Source: Bog-756 sp963830165
Lineage (GTDB): Bacteria; Actinomycetota; Acidimicrobiia; Acidimicrobiales; RAAP-2
Direction of reading: 5' to 3'
Length of the DNA stretch: 64,000 bases
NCBI GenBank assembly: GCA_963830165.1
Contig: CAWHKZ010000011.1
Span: forward strand, 248,001-312,000
Numbering within the stretch: the first letter of the stretch is position 1; each line of letters opens with the position of its first letter. Shown piece by piece: positions 39,533 to 47,497 of this stretch. Under the pieces are notes generated by a model that searched no databases, was not told the DNA's origin, and was given only the letters and a program-made list of their open reading frames with translations. A program made the position numbers and the translations under genes.

Positions 39533-40864
39533 ATGACTGCCGAGCACCAGCCCGTGCCCTCCGGCGACCCCTGGGTGGAACGGGACGTCGCCGTGGTGTG
39601 GCACGGCTTCACCCAGATGACCGCCTACCCGGCGAACACCCCGGTCACCGTCGAACGGGCCGAGGGCCGCGAGCTCGTCGACGTCCACGGGAACCGCTAC
39701 TTCGACGCCATCTCGTCGCTGTGGGTGACCACCCTCGGCCACCGGGTGCCCGAGCTCGACGCCGCCGTCATCGACCAGCTCGGCAAGGTGGCCCATGCCA
39801 CGCTGCTCGGCAACGGCAGCCGGGTGGTGATCGAGTTCGCCGAGGCCCTGGCCGCGGTGGTCCCGGTCGACGACGCCCACACCATCTTCGCCTCGGACGG
39901 GGCCGTGGCCGTCGAGCAGGCGCTCAAGATCGCCTTCCAGACCTGGGTCAACCGGGGCCGACCCGAGCGGAACCGCTTCCTGGCCCTGGGCGACGCCTAC
40001 CACGGGGACACCGTCGGGGCCCTGTCGGTCGGCGACGGTGGGTTCGGCACCACCGTGTTCGACCCACTGCGCTTCCAAGTGCTGCGGACGCCGGGCTACG
40101 CCTCGGCCGACTGGGCCGCGAAGGCGGTGGCGGCCGTCGAGGCCCACGCGGCCGACCTGGCCGCGCTGGTCATCGAGCCCCTGGTCCAGGGGGCCTCGGG
40201 CATCCTGGTGGCCGAGGCCGACGACCTCGGCCTGGTGGGCCGGGCGTGCCGGGAGCACGACGTCCTGCTGATCTGCGACGAGGTGGCCACCGGTTTCGGG
40301 CGCACCGGGCGGCTGTTCGCCTCGGAATGGGCCGGTCCGGACTTCCGTCCCGACATCCTCTGCCTGGGCAAGGGGATCACCGGCGGGTACCTGCCGCTGT
40401 CGGCCACCGTGGTGTCCGGCCCGGTGTTCGCGGCGTTCGACGGCCCCGACCTCGGGACCGAGACCTTCTACCACGGCCACTCCTACGGCGGGAACGCCCT
40501 GGCCTGTGCCGTGGCCCTCCGCCACCTCCGACTGCTGGAGGAGTGGCGGGTGCTCGACCACGTGCTGGAGGTGGCCGAGCACCTGGGCGCCCGCCTCGAC
40601 GCCACCGTCGTCGGCCGTCCCGGGGTGGCCGAGGTACGCCGGCGGGGACTGATGGTGGGCGTGCAGCTCGCCCCGCCCCCGGGGGAGGGGCGCTGGGGCA
40701 GGAGGGTGTGTGCGGCCGCGGTGCGCCGCGGGGTGCTGCTCCGCCCGCTCGGCGACGTGGTGGTGGTCATGCCCCCGCTCACCTCGACGGCGGACGAGCT
40801 CGACCGCGTCGTCGACGTCCTGGCGGCGTGCATCGACGAGGTGGCGGCCGAGGGCGCCGGGTGA
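39533..40864 (+). CDS. bioA: Adenosylmethionine-8-amino-7-oxononanoate aminotransferase
   Basis: A 443-residue PLP aminotransferase making 7,8-diaminopelargonate, the antepenultimate biotin intermediate. Class III motifs are present: HGFTQMTAYPANTP at the substrate site, FASDGAVAVEQALKIA, GDAYHGDT, the PLP-binding LLICDEVATGFGRTG, and the Schiff-base lysine in CLGKGITGGYLPLS. The gene order bioA-bioF-bioD supports the call. An AAGACT 8 nt before the ATG may be the -10 box. The bioF start overlaps its stop as GTGA. Confidence 0.95.
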   Translation: MTAEHQPVPSGDPWVERDVAVVWHGFTQMTAYPANTPVTVERAEGRELVDVHGNRYFDAISSLWVTTLGHRVPELDAAVIDQLGKVAHATLLGNGSRVVIEFAEALAAVVPVDDAHTIFASDGAVAVEQALKIAFQTWVNRGRPERNRFLALGDAYHGDTVGALSVGDGGFGTTVFDPLRFQVLRTPGYASADWAAKAVAAVEAHAADLAALVIEPLVQGASGILVAEADDLGLVGRACREHDVLLICDEVATGFGRTGRLFASEWAGPDFRPDILCLGKGITGGYLPLSATVVSGPVFAAFDGPDLGTETFYHGHSYGGNALACAVALRHLRLLEEWRVLDHVLEVAEHLGARLDATVVGRPGVAEVRRRGLMVGVQLAPPPGEGRWGRRVCAAAVRRGVLLRPLGDVVVVMPPLTSTADELDRVVDVLAACIDEVAAEGAG

Positions 40865-42093
40865 GCCGGCCCGCCGGCCCGCCGGGCGACGCCGCGGGAT
40901 CGGACTGGCCCGGATGGGTCGAGGCGGCCTGTGGCCGGGTCGAGGCGGCCGGTCGGTGGCGCGCCCCGCGGACCTTCGACGCGCGTGGCCACGACGGTCG
41001 CCTCCAGGTCGGCGACCCGGACGGGACGCGGCCCGTGGTCTCCTTCGCGTCCAACGACTACCTCGGCCTCACCACCCACCCGGCGGTGGTGACCGCAGCC
41101 CACGAGGCCCTCGACCGGTGGGGTGCCGGGTCCGGCGCCTCCCGCCTCGTGACCGGCTCGCGGCCCGTGCACCACGAGTTGGAGCTGGCGCTCGCCGGGT
41201 GGAAGGGGGCGGAGGCGGCCGTGGTGCTCCCCACCGGGTTCGCGGCCAACCTGTCGGTCCTCTCGGTGTTCGGTTCCGAGGGCGTGGTCGTGCACTCCGA
41301 CGAGCTCAACCATGCATCGATCATCGACGGGTGCCGGCTGGCCCGGGCCGAGGTGCGCATCGTGCCCCACCTCGACCTCGCCGCCCTCGACGCGTCGCTG
41401 GCCACCGCGTCGGGCCGGTCGCTCGTCGTCTCCGACACCGTCTTCTCCATGGACGGCGACGCCGCCGACCTCGAGGGCCTGTCCGAGGTGACGTCCCGCC
41501 ACGGGGCGCTGCTGGTGCTCGACGAGGCCCACGCCGTCCTCGGACCCGAGCTCGACGTGCCCGCCGGTGCGGCCGTGCTGCGGGTGGGCACGCTGTCGAA
41601 GTCGCTGGGTGCCCTCGGCGGGTTCGTCGCCGGGCCGTCCCGCTTCGTCGAGCTCCTGGTGAATCGGGCCCGGCCCTACATCTTCACCACGGCCCCCACG
41701 CCGGCAGACAGCGCGGCGGCCCTGGCCGCCGTCGGGGTCGTGACGTCGGCCGAGGGCGACGCCCTGCGGGCCCGGCTGCGGGGCCACGTCGACCGCGTGG
41801 CCCGGGCGGCGGGCCTGGTCGGGCACCCGTCGCCCATCGTGCCGGTGGTCGTCGGAGCCGAGGACGATGCGGTGGCCGCCTCCGAGGCGCTGGCGGGGCA
41901 CGGGCTGTGGGTCCCGGCCATCCGGCCGCCCACCGTGCCACCGGGAACGTCACGCCTGCGGATCACCCTGTCGGCCACCCACACCGAGGCCCAGGTGGAC
42001 CGGCTGGTCGAGGGGCTCCGCACGCTGCCGGCGGCCCACCGAGCGGCGGGCGGACCGTCGGCGCCGGATCGGGGTGTCACCAGTGCGGCCTGA
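40861..42093 (+). CDS. bioF: 8-amino-7-oxononanoate synthase
   Basis: A 410-residue PLP enzyme condensing pimeloyl-thioester with alanine. Key motifs are SFASNDYLGLTTHP, GAGSGASRLVTGSRPVHHEL, VVHSDELNHASIIDGCRL, VSDTVFSMDGDAADL, LVLDEAHAVLG and the lysine in GTLSKSLGALGGF. GTG 40861 overlaps bioA, and the 3' end overlaps bioD by 11 nt. An N-terminal extension of about 50 residues precedes the conserved core. Confidence 0.95.
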   Translation: MSRPAGPPGDAAGSDWPGWVEAACGRVEAAGRWRAPRTFDARGHDGRLQVGDPDGTRPVVSFASNDYLGLTTHPAVVTAAHEALDRWGAGSGASRLVTGSRPVHHELELALAGWKGAEAAVVLPTGFAANLSVLSVFGSEGVVVHSDELNHASIIDGCRLARAEVRIVPHLDLAALDASLATASGRSLVVSDTVFSMDGDAADLEGLSEVTSRHGALLVLDEAHAVLGPELDVPAGAAVLRVGTLSKSLGALGGFVAGPSRFVELLVNRARPYIFTTAPTPADSAAALAAVGVVTSAEGDALRARLRGHVDRVARAAGLVGHPSPIVPVVVGAEDDAVAASEALAGHGLWVPAIRPPTVPPGTSRLRITLSATHTEAQVDRLVEGLRTLPAAHRAAGGPSAPDRGVTSAA

Positions 42094-42766
42094 ACGCGTC
42101 GTCCTGGTGTGCGGCACGGGGACCGAGGTGGGCAAGACGTGGGTGGCCGCCCGGCTCCTGCGCGAGCTGCGGGTACGGGGGCGCACGGTGTCGGCCCGCA
42201 AGCCGGCCCAGTCGTTCGACCTCGACCGGTTCGGCGAGCGCCTCGGGGGCGCCACCGACGCCGAGGTGCTGGGCGACGCCTCGGGCGAGCACCCCGGCGA
42301 CGTCTGCCACTCGTACCGCTCGTACCACCGGGCCATGGCCCCGCCCATCGCCGCCCAGGCCCTCGGGCTGCCGCCGTTCACCGTGGCCGACCTGGTGGGT
42401 GAGCTGGACTGGCCGGCCGAGCGGGTCGACGTGGGCGTGGTGGAAACGGCCGGCGGGGTGCGCTCGCCCCAGGCGGACGACGGTGATGCCTGCGATCTGG
42501 CCACGGCACTCCGTCCGGACGCCGTCGTGCTGGTGGCCGACGCCGGGCTCGGCACCATCAACAGCATCCGGCTGTCCATGGATGCCCTGGTGCCGACGGC
42601 CGACCGGCTGGACGGCGCACCCGTCGTCGTGGTGCTCAACCACTACGACGGCCGCCACGAGATCCACCGGCGGAACCACGAGTGGCTGGCTGCCCGCGAG
42701 GGATACCGGCTGGTCGCCCTGCCGGGAGGCGAGGCCGAGCTCGCCGACCTCGTCGACCGGGCCTGA
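42083..42766 (+). CDS. bioD: Dethiobiotin synthetase
   Basis: A 227-residue P-loop ligase that closes the ureido ring of biotin using CO2 and ATP. The P-loop is CGTGTEVGKT, followed by ARKPAQSFD. VVETAGGVRSPQADDGDACDLA matches the family acid loop, and VVLNHYDG matches the nucleotide-base region. GTG 42083 gives the expected N-terminus; GTG 42074 in the same frame is possible. It is the last gene of the biotin operon; bioB is 20 kb away. Confidence 0.93.
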   Translation: MRPERVVLVCGTGTEVGKTWVAARLLRELRVRGRTVSARKPAQSFDLDRFGERLGGATDAEVLGDASGEHPGDVCHSYRSYHRAMAPPIAAQALGLPPFTVADLVGELDWPAERVDVGVVETAGGVRSPQADDGDACDLATALRPDAVVLVADAGLGTINSIRLSMDALVPTADRLDGAPVVVVLNHYDGRHEIHRRNHEWLAAREGYRLVALPGGEAELADLVDRA

Positions 42767-42784
42767 GCGCCGGGGCGCTCCTGG

Positions 42785-42790
42785 TACCGT
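42785..42790 (+). promoter_or_regulatory. -10 box TACCGT before the upstream ORF of the ABC transporter
   Basis: TACCGT ends 6 nt before ATG 42797, the exact leaderless spacing, so the predicted 5' end is the upstream ORF rather than the ABC gene. Confidence 0.55.
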
Positions 42791-42796
42791 CGACCC

Positions 42797-42823
42797 ATGA
42801 CCTGTCACCGGGAAGGACCGTGA
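42797..42823 (+). CDS. Eight-codon leaderless upstream ORF, MTCHREGP
   Basis: ATG 42797 sits 6 nt after a -10 box. Its TGA (42821-42823) overlaps the GTG start of the ABC ATPase (42820-42822), and the GGAAGG used by that gene lies inside it. This is the layout of a translated leader that couples expression of the downstream gene. The peptide has no recognisable homology and none would be expected at this length. Expression is an inference. Confidence 0.4.
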   Translation: MTCHREGP

Positions 42824-43743
42824 TCTCGGCGTGGGCCCTCACCAAGTCCTACGGCGCGACCCGGGCCGTCGACGGCCTCACCTTCGAGGTGCGCCCGGGT
42901 GTGGTCACCGGGTTCCTCGGCCCCAACGGCTCGGGCAAGTCGACGACCATGCGGATGGTGATGGGCCTCGACCACCCCGACGCCGGCACGGTGACCGTCG
43001 CCGGCCACCGCTTCCGCGACCTGAAGTGGCCGCTCCGGGAGGTCGGCGCCCTGCTCGAGGCCAAGGCCATCCACCCGGGACGCACCGCCCACGACCACCT
43101 GCTGGCCCTGGCCCACACCAATTCGATCCCCCGCGCCCGGGTCGACGAGGTGCTCGGGATGGTCGGCCTGGACAGCGTGGCCGGTCGCCGCGCCGGCAGG
43201 TTCTCCCTGGGCATGAGCCAGCGCCTGGGAATCGCCTCGGCGCTGCTCGGCGACCCGGGCGTGCTGCTCTTCGACGAACCGGTCAACGGACTCGACCCCG
43301 AGGGCATCCTGTGGGTCCGCACCCTGCTCACGTCGCTGGCGGCGGAGGGCCGGACCGTGTTCGTGTCGAGCCACCTCATGAGCGAGATGGCCCTGACCGC
43401 CACCGACCTCGTGGTGATCGGCCGAGGGCGGCTCATCGCCGACACCACGGTCACCGACTTCATCGCCTCCAACACGGAGGCCACCGTGCTCGTCCGCACG
43501 CCGTCGCCTCCGGTGCTCACCGAGGCCCTGGAGTCGGCCGGGGCCAAGGTGGCGGTCCGGGACGACGGGGGGCTGCTGGTGACCGGTGCGGACGCCGCCC
43601 GCGTCGGCGACGTGGCCCTGGCCGCCGGTGTCGCCGTCCACGAACTCAGCCCGGTCCACGCCAGCCTCGAGGAGGTCTTCATGGAGCTCACCTCGGAGAT
43701 GGTCGACTACCACGGTCACGCATCGATGGAGGTGGGGGCGTGA
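42820..43743 (+). CDS. ABC transporter ATP-binding protein
   Basis: A 307-residue ATPase of the DRA/CcmA-type exporter group. It contains Walker A GPNGSGKST, a divergent signature FSLGMSQRLGIASALL, Walker B VLLFDEPVNGLDP and the H-switch VSSHLMSEM. The C-terminal region (about 215-307) is the regulatory tail seen in multidrug or lantibiotic exporters. GTG 42820 is preceded by GGAAGG at 42811-42816. It overlaps its permease gene by 4 nt. The exported substrate is unknown. Confidence 0.92.
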   Translation: MISAWALTKSYGATRAVDGLTFEVRPGVVTGFLGPNGSGKSTTMRMVMGLDHPDAGTVTVAGHRFRDLKWPLREVGALLEAKAIHPGRTAHDHLLALAHTNSIPRARVDEVLGMVGLDSVAGRRAGRFSLGMSQRLGIASALLGDPGVLLFDEPVNGLDPEGILWVRTLLTSLAAEGRTVFVSSHLMSEMALTATDLVVIGRGRLIADTTVTDFIASNTEATVLVRTPSPPVLTEALESAGAKVAVRDDGGLLVTGADAARVGDVALAAGVAVHELSPVHASLEEVFMELTSEMVDYHGHASMEVGA

Positions 43744-44645
43744 CCACCACCACCACGGCCGCCCCGCACGTGGTGCTCCCCGTCGTCGACCATGGCCGGG
43801 CCGGGCTGTCCGGCCAGATCCGCTCCGAGTGGACGAAGCTGCGCTCGGTGCGCTCCACCTGGGTGTGCCTGGTCATCGTCCTGGTCGCCGGGGTCGGGCT
43901 CTCCGCCCTCGTCACCAACATCGAGGCGGGGCGGTGGAGCACGCTCGGCCTGGCCGACCGGGCCACCTTCGACCCGGTCCGCTTCAGCCAGACGGGTTCG
44001 TTCCTGTCCCAGTTCGTGGTCGGGGTGCTCGGTGCCCTCGTCGTGACCTCCGAGTACGCCACCGGATCGATCCGGACCACGCTGGCCGCCACCTCCCGCC
44101 GGACGACGGTCCTGGCGGCCAAGCTCATCGTGGTCGGCGCGGTCGTGCTCGTCGTCGCCGAGGTGACCACCTTCGCCTCGTTCTTCACCGGTCAGGCCAT
44201 CCTGCTGGCCCACGGGGCCAAGGCCCTGCCGCCGGGCAGCACCATCCTCACCCAGATCCGCAGCGCGGCCATCCCCTACGTGAGCCTGTCGAACGGAGGG
44301 GCCCTGCGGGCCGTCTTCCTGAGCGGTGTCTATCTGGTGCTGCTCGCCCTCCTGGCCTGTGCCATCGGGTTCCTGCTCCGCCACACGGCCGGGGCGATCG
44401 CCGCCTTCGTCGGGATCCTGCTGGTGCTCCCGCTGATCCTCGACGTCCTGCCGTCGAGCATCTCGGGCACCTTCGAGAAGTACCTGCCGTCCAACCTGGG
44501 ACTGGCCATGACCCTGGTCACGACCCGGAAGACCGACTTCGCCGGCGTGCTGCTCCCGCCCTGGCCGGCGGTCGGGCTGCTGGCCGCGTACACGGCAGCG
44601 GTCGTGGTCGCAGCCACGGTGCTCCTGGTGCGGCGGGACGCCTGA
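43740..44645 (+). CDS. ABC transporter permease
   Basis: A 301-residue membrane subunit of the ABC-2 type with about six membrane segments. RSEWTKLRSVRSTWVCLVIVLVAG is typical of actinobacterial exporter permeases, as is GALVVTSEYATGSIRTTLAA with the conserved SEY(A/S)TG. It is translationally coupled to the ATPase by GTGA. Together they form a small two-gene exporter with no adjacent regulator. Confidence 0.88.
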   Translation: MTTTTTAAPHVVLPVVDHGRAGLSGQIRSEWTKLRSVRSTWVCLVIVLVAGVGLSALVTNIEAGRWSTLGLADRATFDPVRFSQTGSFLSQFVVGVLGALVVTSEYATGSIRTTLAATSRRTTVLAAKLIVVGAVVLVVAEVTTFASFFTGQAILLAHGAKALPPGSTILTQIRSAAIPYVSLSNGGALRAVFLSGVYLVLLALLACAIGFLLRHTAGAIAAFVGILLVLPLILDVLPSSISGTFEKYLPSNLGLAMTLVTTRKTDFAGVLLPPWPAVGLLAAYTAAVVVAATVLLVRRDA

Positions 44646-44693
44646 GCCGGGGGCCTGCGGTGGAGGTCCTGGCAGGAGCGGACGCGGGTCTGG

Positions 44694-44699
44694 CATCCT
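44694..44699 (+). promoter_or_regulatory. -10-like CATCCT, leaderless start of globin
   Basis: CATCCT ends 6 nt before ATG 44706, matching the spacing of the TANNNT starts. Confidence 0.35.
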
Positions 44700-44705
44700 G
44701 ACGGC

Positions 44706-45695
44706 ATGGCGACGCTGTACGAGGCCGCGGGCGGTGCGGACGGCATGCTGGCCCTGGCCGCAGCCTGGCACGACCGGGTGCTGGCCGACGAGGTGGTGAG
44801 CCACGCCTTCAGCCACGGGTTCCGTCCCGATCACACCGAGCGGCTCGCCGACTACTGGGGCGAGGCCCTGGGCGGGCCGGCGGCGTTCACGGCGGGGTGC
44901 GGTGACGAGACCTCCGTGGTCCGCCTCCACAGTGGGATGGGTCCCCACGCCGACATGGACTCCCGGGCGCTGTCCTGCTTCGACGATGCCCTCGTCGAGG
45001 TGGGGATCGCCGCGGGCACGCCCCTCCACCGGGTGCTGCACGACTACTTCGCCTGGACGACGACGGCCACCATGGGCCGCTACCCCGACTCGGCCGACGA
45101 CGTGCCCGACGGCCTGTCGATCCCGCACTGGTCGTGGGAAGGCCTGGTGGAGGGGTGGCCGGCCGGATCGCGCGGCGGACACGCGCCCGACCGGCCCCGG
45201 GCGGACTACAGCCCGGTCACCGGCTCCTCCCCGGGCCCGCTCCGGGCGGCGGTGACCACCTGGGTGGCGTACGCCATCATGAAGCTGCCGCCGTCGGCGT
45301 CGATGGCGGCTCCGAGCGCGGCCAGCAGCTCCTCCAGGGGACCGGGCGGGAGCTGGTTGATGCCCCCGAGGGTCGGGACCTGGTCGAGCCACCCGTCCCG
45401 GGTGTACGAGTGCTCCCAGTCGAAGCGCCACTGCTCGGGCTCGCCGAACGCGCCGACCTCCCGCATTCCTTCCGCCGCCCTGTGGCAGAGCGTCGAGTAC
45501 GCCTCGAGTCCGGGGGCCATGGCCCGGGCGAAGCCCGGGTCGGGGACCATCCGCCGATACGCCTCGACGAGGATCCGGGCGATTTCGGCCGGAGGCTCGA
45601 AGGCGTTCCAGAACACGGCGAGCCGGCCGTCGGTCCGGAGTGCATCGGCCGCCCGGGCGGCGCCGAGGACCGGGTCCATCCAGTGCCAGGTCTGA
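44706..45695 (+). CDS. Truncated hemoglobin; 3' end runs antisense over the methyltransferase
   Basis: The first 150 residues are a truncated globin: TLYEAAGGADGMLALAAAWH, DEVVSHAFSHGFRPDHTERLADY, GGPAAFT, RLHSGMGPHADM and the C-terminal HWSWEGL, probably binding heme for oxygen or NO chemistry. After about 45170 the frame stays open for 500 nt but is antisense to the methyltransferase and looks non-protein (Ser/Arg/Ala-rich). The normal stop therefore seems lost. A frameshift near 45150-45200 or a stop-codon mutation would explain it. I trust only 44706 to about 45180. Confidence 0.7.
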   Translation: MATLYEAAGGADGMLALAAAWHDRVLADEVVSHAFSHGFRPDHTERLADYWGEALGGPAAFTAGCGDETSVVRLHSGMGPHADMDSRALSCFDDALVEVGIAAGTPLHRVLHDYFAWTTTATMGRYPDSADDVPDGLSIPHWSWEGLVEGWPAGSRGGHAPDRPRADYSPVTGSSPGPLRAAVTTWVAYAIMKLPPSASMAAPSAASSSSRGPGGSWLMPPRVGTWSSHPSRVYECSQSKRHCSGSPNAPTSRIPSAALWQSVEYASSPGAMARAKPGSGTIRRYASTRIRAISAGGSKAFQNTASRPSVRSASAARAAPRTGSIQCQV

Positions 45696-46051
45696 CCGGA
45701 CACCACCGTGTCGAAGTGCCGCCCGGCGGGATCCCAGTCCTCGAACCGGGCGATGTCGACCTCGAATCCGGTACGCCGGGCCAGGGCGGCCATCCCGTCG
45801 TCCGGGTCGACGCCGACGACCCGGCAGCCGTGGCTCGCGAACTGCCGGGCGACGATGCCGGTGCCGATCCCGACGTCCAGGACGTCGGGGCCGGGGCTGG
45901 CCTCGACGATGTGCTCGATCATGACGTCGGGGTAGCGGGGACGGGCACGGTCGTAGCGTTCGGCGTCGGCGCCGAACGACTGGGACGCCGCCAGGGCCTG
46001 GTCACCGGTGATCCCGGGGGGAGGCCAGCCCGACTGTGGAGCCGAGGACAT
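45206..46051 (-). CDS. Class I SAM-dependent methyltransferase
   Basis: A 281-residue methyltransferase. The SAM-binding motif I is DVLDVGIGTGIVARQFA, with the acidic VVGVDPDDGMAALA, and the post-motif region DTVVSGQTWHWMDPVLGA is typical of the ubiE/COQ5-like Methyltransf_11 group. The substrate is unknown. ATG 46051 is preceded by CATAGT at the leaderless spacing. The 3' end converges on the globin gene. Confidence 0.88.
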   Translation of the reverse strand: MSSAPQSGWPPPGITGDQALAASQSFGADAERYDRARPRYPDVMIEHIVEASPGPDVLDVGIGTGIVARQFASHGCRVVGVDPDDGMAALARRTGFEVDIARFEDWDPAGRHFDTVVSGQTWHWMDPVLGAARAADALRTDGRLAVFWNAFEPPAEIARILVEAYRRMVPDPGFARAMAPGLEAYSTLCHRAAEGMREVGAFGEPEQWRFDWEHSYTRDGWLDQVPTLGGINQLPPGPLEELLAALGAAIDADGGSFMMAYATQVVTAARSGPGEEPVTGL

Positions 46052-46057
46052 GCATCC

Positions 46058-46063
46058 ACTATG
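46058..46063 (-). promoter_or_regulatory. -10 box CATAGT, leaderless start of methyltransferase
   Basis: CATAGT on the minus strand ends 6 nt before ATG 46051. Confidence 0.45.
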
Positions 46064-46143
46064 GGGACGCAAGGGGGGGAGCGCAAGCAGCACCGCGTGG
46101 ATCCCCGTCGCCCGGGGCGCCACCGACGCCGGTGGAGCTCGGC

Positions 46144-47013
46144 TCAGCCGCCGAGTCCGGAGGCCGCCACCACGGCCCGCGACAGGGGCCGGACGAGGCC
46201 GCGCAGCGTCGCGCAGCCCTCGTCCCCGATGGCCTCGTAGGCGTGGACGGCGAGCCGGTCGGTGGCCTCCTCGATGGCCGCGCGGACGTCCGTCCCCTCC
46301 TCGCTGAGCGCCAGGTGCTCGGCGGTCGCCGACGGCCGTAGCCAGCCACGCTCGCGCAGCCTCCGGGTGGCGGCGGACCACTCGGCGTCGGTCCAGCCCC
46401 GGGTCTCCTTCAACAGCGCGGTCGGCAGCTCCGCCGTGGCCTCGTGGAAGACCAGCGCCTCGGCACCGTCGATCCCGTGCTCGACGAGCAGGGAGATGTG
46501 GCCGTCGCCGCGGAACTCGCGCAGCAGGGTCTGGGCGTGCCAGAGGCGCTCGAGTGGCTCCTCGGGCCAGGGCAGGTCGGCATGACCGGCGAACAGCGGC
46601 CGGCCCTCGGTGCGCTCGCAGGCCCGGACGGCCGCCCGCTGGGCCAGGTCGGCGGCGGTGGCCACGTCCTCGGAGTCGGCCGCGGACCCGAGCATCCGGC
46701 GAAGCGCGGCACCGGCGACGTCGGTGCGGGCCTCGAGCACGTCGGCCGGCGTCGTCCGGTCCCACACGCCGGCCATCGAGTCGTGCACGAGGGAGGGCTT
46801 GAAGTTGAAGAAGGTGGCGACGACGGTGCCCGCCCCCACGGCGCCCATCGGTGCCGAGCGGGAGGCGAAGTAGCCCGACCGTCCCTCCAGGCCGAGGCGC
46901 GCATAGGAGTCGGCGGCCTCCGGGGCGAAGTAGACCATCCCGTGCAGGGGCTCGAGGGTCCGCCAGGTCTTCCGGGCGGTGATGGCGCTGACGGGTGAGG
47001 GTCGGTCCGGCAT
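46144..47013 (-). CDS. SCO6745 family protein
   Basis: A 289-residue protein of a family common in actinobacteria. Recognisable blocks are LEPLHGMVYFAPEAADSYA, GYFASRSAPMGAV, VVATFFNFKPSLV, LPWPEEPLERLWHAQTLLRE and GDGHISLLVEHGI. The C-terminal third resembles a winged-helix marR-like fold (WSAATRRLRERGWLR). Its function has not been established; a ligand-responsive role is possible. ATG 47013 follows TAGCGT by 5 nt. Confidence 0.85.
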   Translation of the reverse strand: MPDRPSPVSAITARKTWRTLEPLHGMVYFAPEAADSYARLGLEGRSGYFASRSAPMGAVGAGTVVATFFNFKPSLVHDSMAGVWDRTTPADVLEARTDVAGAALRRMLGSAADSEDVATAADLAQRAAVRACERTEGRPLFAGHADLPWPEEPLERLWHAQTLLREFRGDGHISLLVEHGIDGAEALVFHEATAELPTALLKETRGWTDAEWSAATRRLRERGWLRPSATAEHLALSEEGTDVRAAIEEATDRLAVHAYEAIGDEGCATLRGLVRPLSRAVVAASGLGG

Positions 47014-47018
47014 GGCAC

Positions 47019-47024
47019 ACGCTA
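47019..47024 (-). promoter_or_regulatory. -10 box TAGCGT, leaderless start of SCO6745-family gene
   Basis: TAGCGT on the minus strand ends 5 nt before ATG 47013. Confidence 0.5.
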
Positions 47025-47147
47025 ACCCGACGGATCGGTGCGGGTGGTCCCGTATAGTGCTGGTGGACGGGCACCGGTGCCCCCTGCTCACGCACGGAAC
47101 ACCGGTTGCGCCCCGCAGTACTCTGGACGCAGCACAGGGAGTCGGCG

Positions 47148-47378
47148 ATGTTGAACGGTGTCTCGGGCATGGTGGGCGAGACGGCGGTGGTCCGCAAGGA
47201 GCTGGCCGGTCCGCACCAGCCCGGCTCGGTGATGGCCAGGGGCGAGGAGTGGTTCGCCCGTGCCATGTTCCCCGGGACCCGCATCGCCCCGGGCACCGAG
47301 GTGGTCGTGGCCGACGTCGAGCGTGGCGTCCTGGTCTGCTATCCGGCCGACGACGCCTATCCGGCCGTCGGATCCTGA
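47148..47378 (+). CDS. NfeD-like OB-fold protein, short soluble form
   Basis: A 76-residue protein resembling the C-terminal OB domain of NfeD: GETAVVRKELAGPHQPGSV, EEWFARAM, PGTEVVVADVERGVLVCYP. The membrane helices and protease-like domain of full NfeD are missing. It lies 120 bp upstream of an SPFH protein, the usual partner. ATG 47148 has GGGAG 7 nt upstream, and a -10-like TACTCT lies at 47119-47124. The family call rests on a weak motif match plus gene context. Confidence 0.6.
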   Translation: MLNGVSGMVGETAVVRKELAGPHQPGSVMARGEEWFARAMFPGTRIAPGTEVVVADVERGVLVCYPADDAYPAVGS

Positions 47379-47497
47379 TCGCCCGCTAGGGGCCGAGCGC
47401 ACCGTAGGGTGCGGCGGATCCGGGAGCACCGTCGGTTGCCGCAGCGCGCGGTGCGGGGGGCCACGGGTGCGTAAGGTGTCCTCAGGAGGTGGTCATC

